This document shows, piece by piece, positions 8,815-8,869 of a stretch of DNA of 8,869 nt. The notes below the pieces were generated by a model. That model saw nothing but the letters and a program-made list of their open reading frames with translations. It was not told the origin of the DNA and made no database searches. Source of the DNA: Nitrococcus sp. (GTDB lineage: Bacteria > Pseudomonadota > Gammaproteobacteria > Nitrococcales > Nitrococcaceae); the NCBI GenBank assembly GCA_030452365.1, contig JAKDMK010000070.1:1-8869 (forward strand). The letters are read 5' to 3'. Every line of letters starts with the position of its first letter. Positions within the stretch are counted from its first letter, which is position 1. Both the position numbers and the translations under genes were made by a program.

Positions 8815-8869
8815 GTAACTACTCACCCCCTTCTGCGCAGGATGACTTTTCCGTACTGTCATTCTGCGC
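8815..8869. mobile_element. Possible left end of an insertion sequence inside the toxin gene
   Basis: PIN homology stops abruptly at 8814 and the next bases are GTAACTACTCACCCCC. IS66-family elements have terminal repeats starting GTAA and generate 8-bp target duplications, so the preceding CCGTAGTC (8807-8814) would be the duplicated target if this is correct. A strong hairpin follows at 8835-8869. No transposase is within the window. This is inferred from the homology break and a few terminal bases; the family is a guess. Confidence 0.4.
8835..8869. repeat. Inverted repeat with 12-bp stem at the window edge
   Basis: GCGCAGGATGAC (8835-8846) and GTCATTCTGCGC (8858-8869) pair over 12 positions, 11 Watson-Crick and one G-U, around an 11-nt loop. 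TTCTGCGC occurs directly at 8831-8838 and 8862-8869, so the stem may extend beyond the window. It lies just inside the putative insertion-sequence end and may be a transposase-related or subterminal structure. Confidence 0.7.

Larger units (their letters stand above)
8680..8869 (+). pseudogene. FitB/VapC-like PIN-domain toxin, 5' part only, interrupted
   Basis: From ATG 8680 the frame reads MKRRVYLIDTNVISEARKK and then NPGVRRFFAEVET. This is the start of a PIN-domain ribonuclease of the FitB/VapC type, with the first catalytic aspartate D9 in LIDTNV. A GTG at 8692 would give the more usual MYLIDTNV start. Homologous sequence ends after DLSVV (about 8814), where FitB proteins normally continue T-I-G-E-L-R-R-G and supply the next acidic active-site residue. 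From 8815 (GTAACTACTCACCCCC) the frame stays open to the window end but encodes nothing PIN-like. The toxin therefore looks truncated or interrupted and lacks most of its active site. Partial at the window edge; the remainder could reappear beyond an inserted element. Confidence 0.7.

Overview
The window looks like chromosomal DNA of a GC-rich gammaproteobacterium. The main evidence is the minus-strand order uvrC, pgsA, tRNA-Gly(GCC), tRNA-Cys(GCA), which matches the E. coli uvrC-pgsA-glyW-cysT cluster. Both tRNA genes encode their 3' CCA. The fumarase and adenylosuccinate lyase also resemble their E. coli counterparts in length and motif position. The species cannot be named from the sequence.

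Layout. Positions 1-247 hold no recognisable gene, only small inverted repeats downstream of tRNA-Cys. From 3727 leftward, the minus strand carries a repair and lipid block: a family 5-type uracil-DNA glycosylase, uvrC 25 nt after it, pgsA 97 nt further on, then tRNA-Gly and tRNA-Cys. The pgsA frame runs through a near-consensus sigma70 promoter and ends inside tRNA-Gly; its TAG stop is tRNA positions 8-10. An intrinsic terminator lies between the two tRNAs. From 4003 to 4835 on the plus strand is a RibD C-terminal-type pyrimidine reductase split by a one-base frameshift. It converges on fumC (minus, 4893-6278). fumC and purB (plus, 6463-7830) are divergent and share a 184-nt control region with a perfect 10-bp palindrome. 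A GNAT acetyltransferase is coupled to purB.

The right edge (8415-8869) is accessory: a FitAB/VapBC-type toxin-antitoxin pair that appears to be decaying. The codon where FitA proteins normally start is AGG rather than ATG. The PIN-domain toxin loses homology after about 45 codons at a GTAACT junction, which looks like the end of an insertion sequence and is followed by a 12-bp stem hairpin at the window edge.

In function, most of the window is housekeeping: DNA repair (UDG, UvrC), phospholipid synthesis (PgsA), tRNAs, the TCA cycle (FumC) and purine synthesis (PurB). I found no clear new multi-gene system, CRISPR array or phage module. The points most worth a second look are the pgsA/tRNA-Gly overlap, the broken reductase, and the damaged toxin-antitoxin locus with its possible insertion-sequence boundary.
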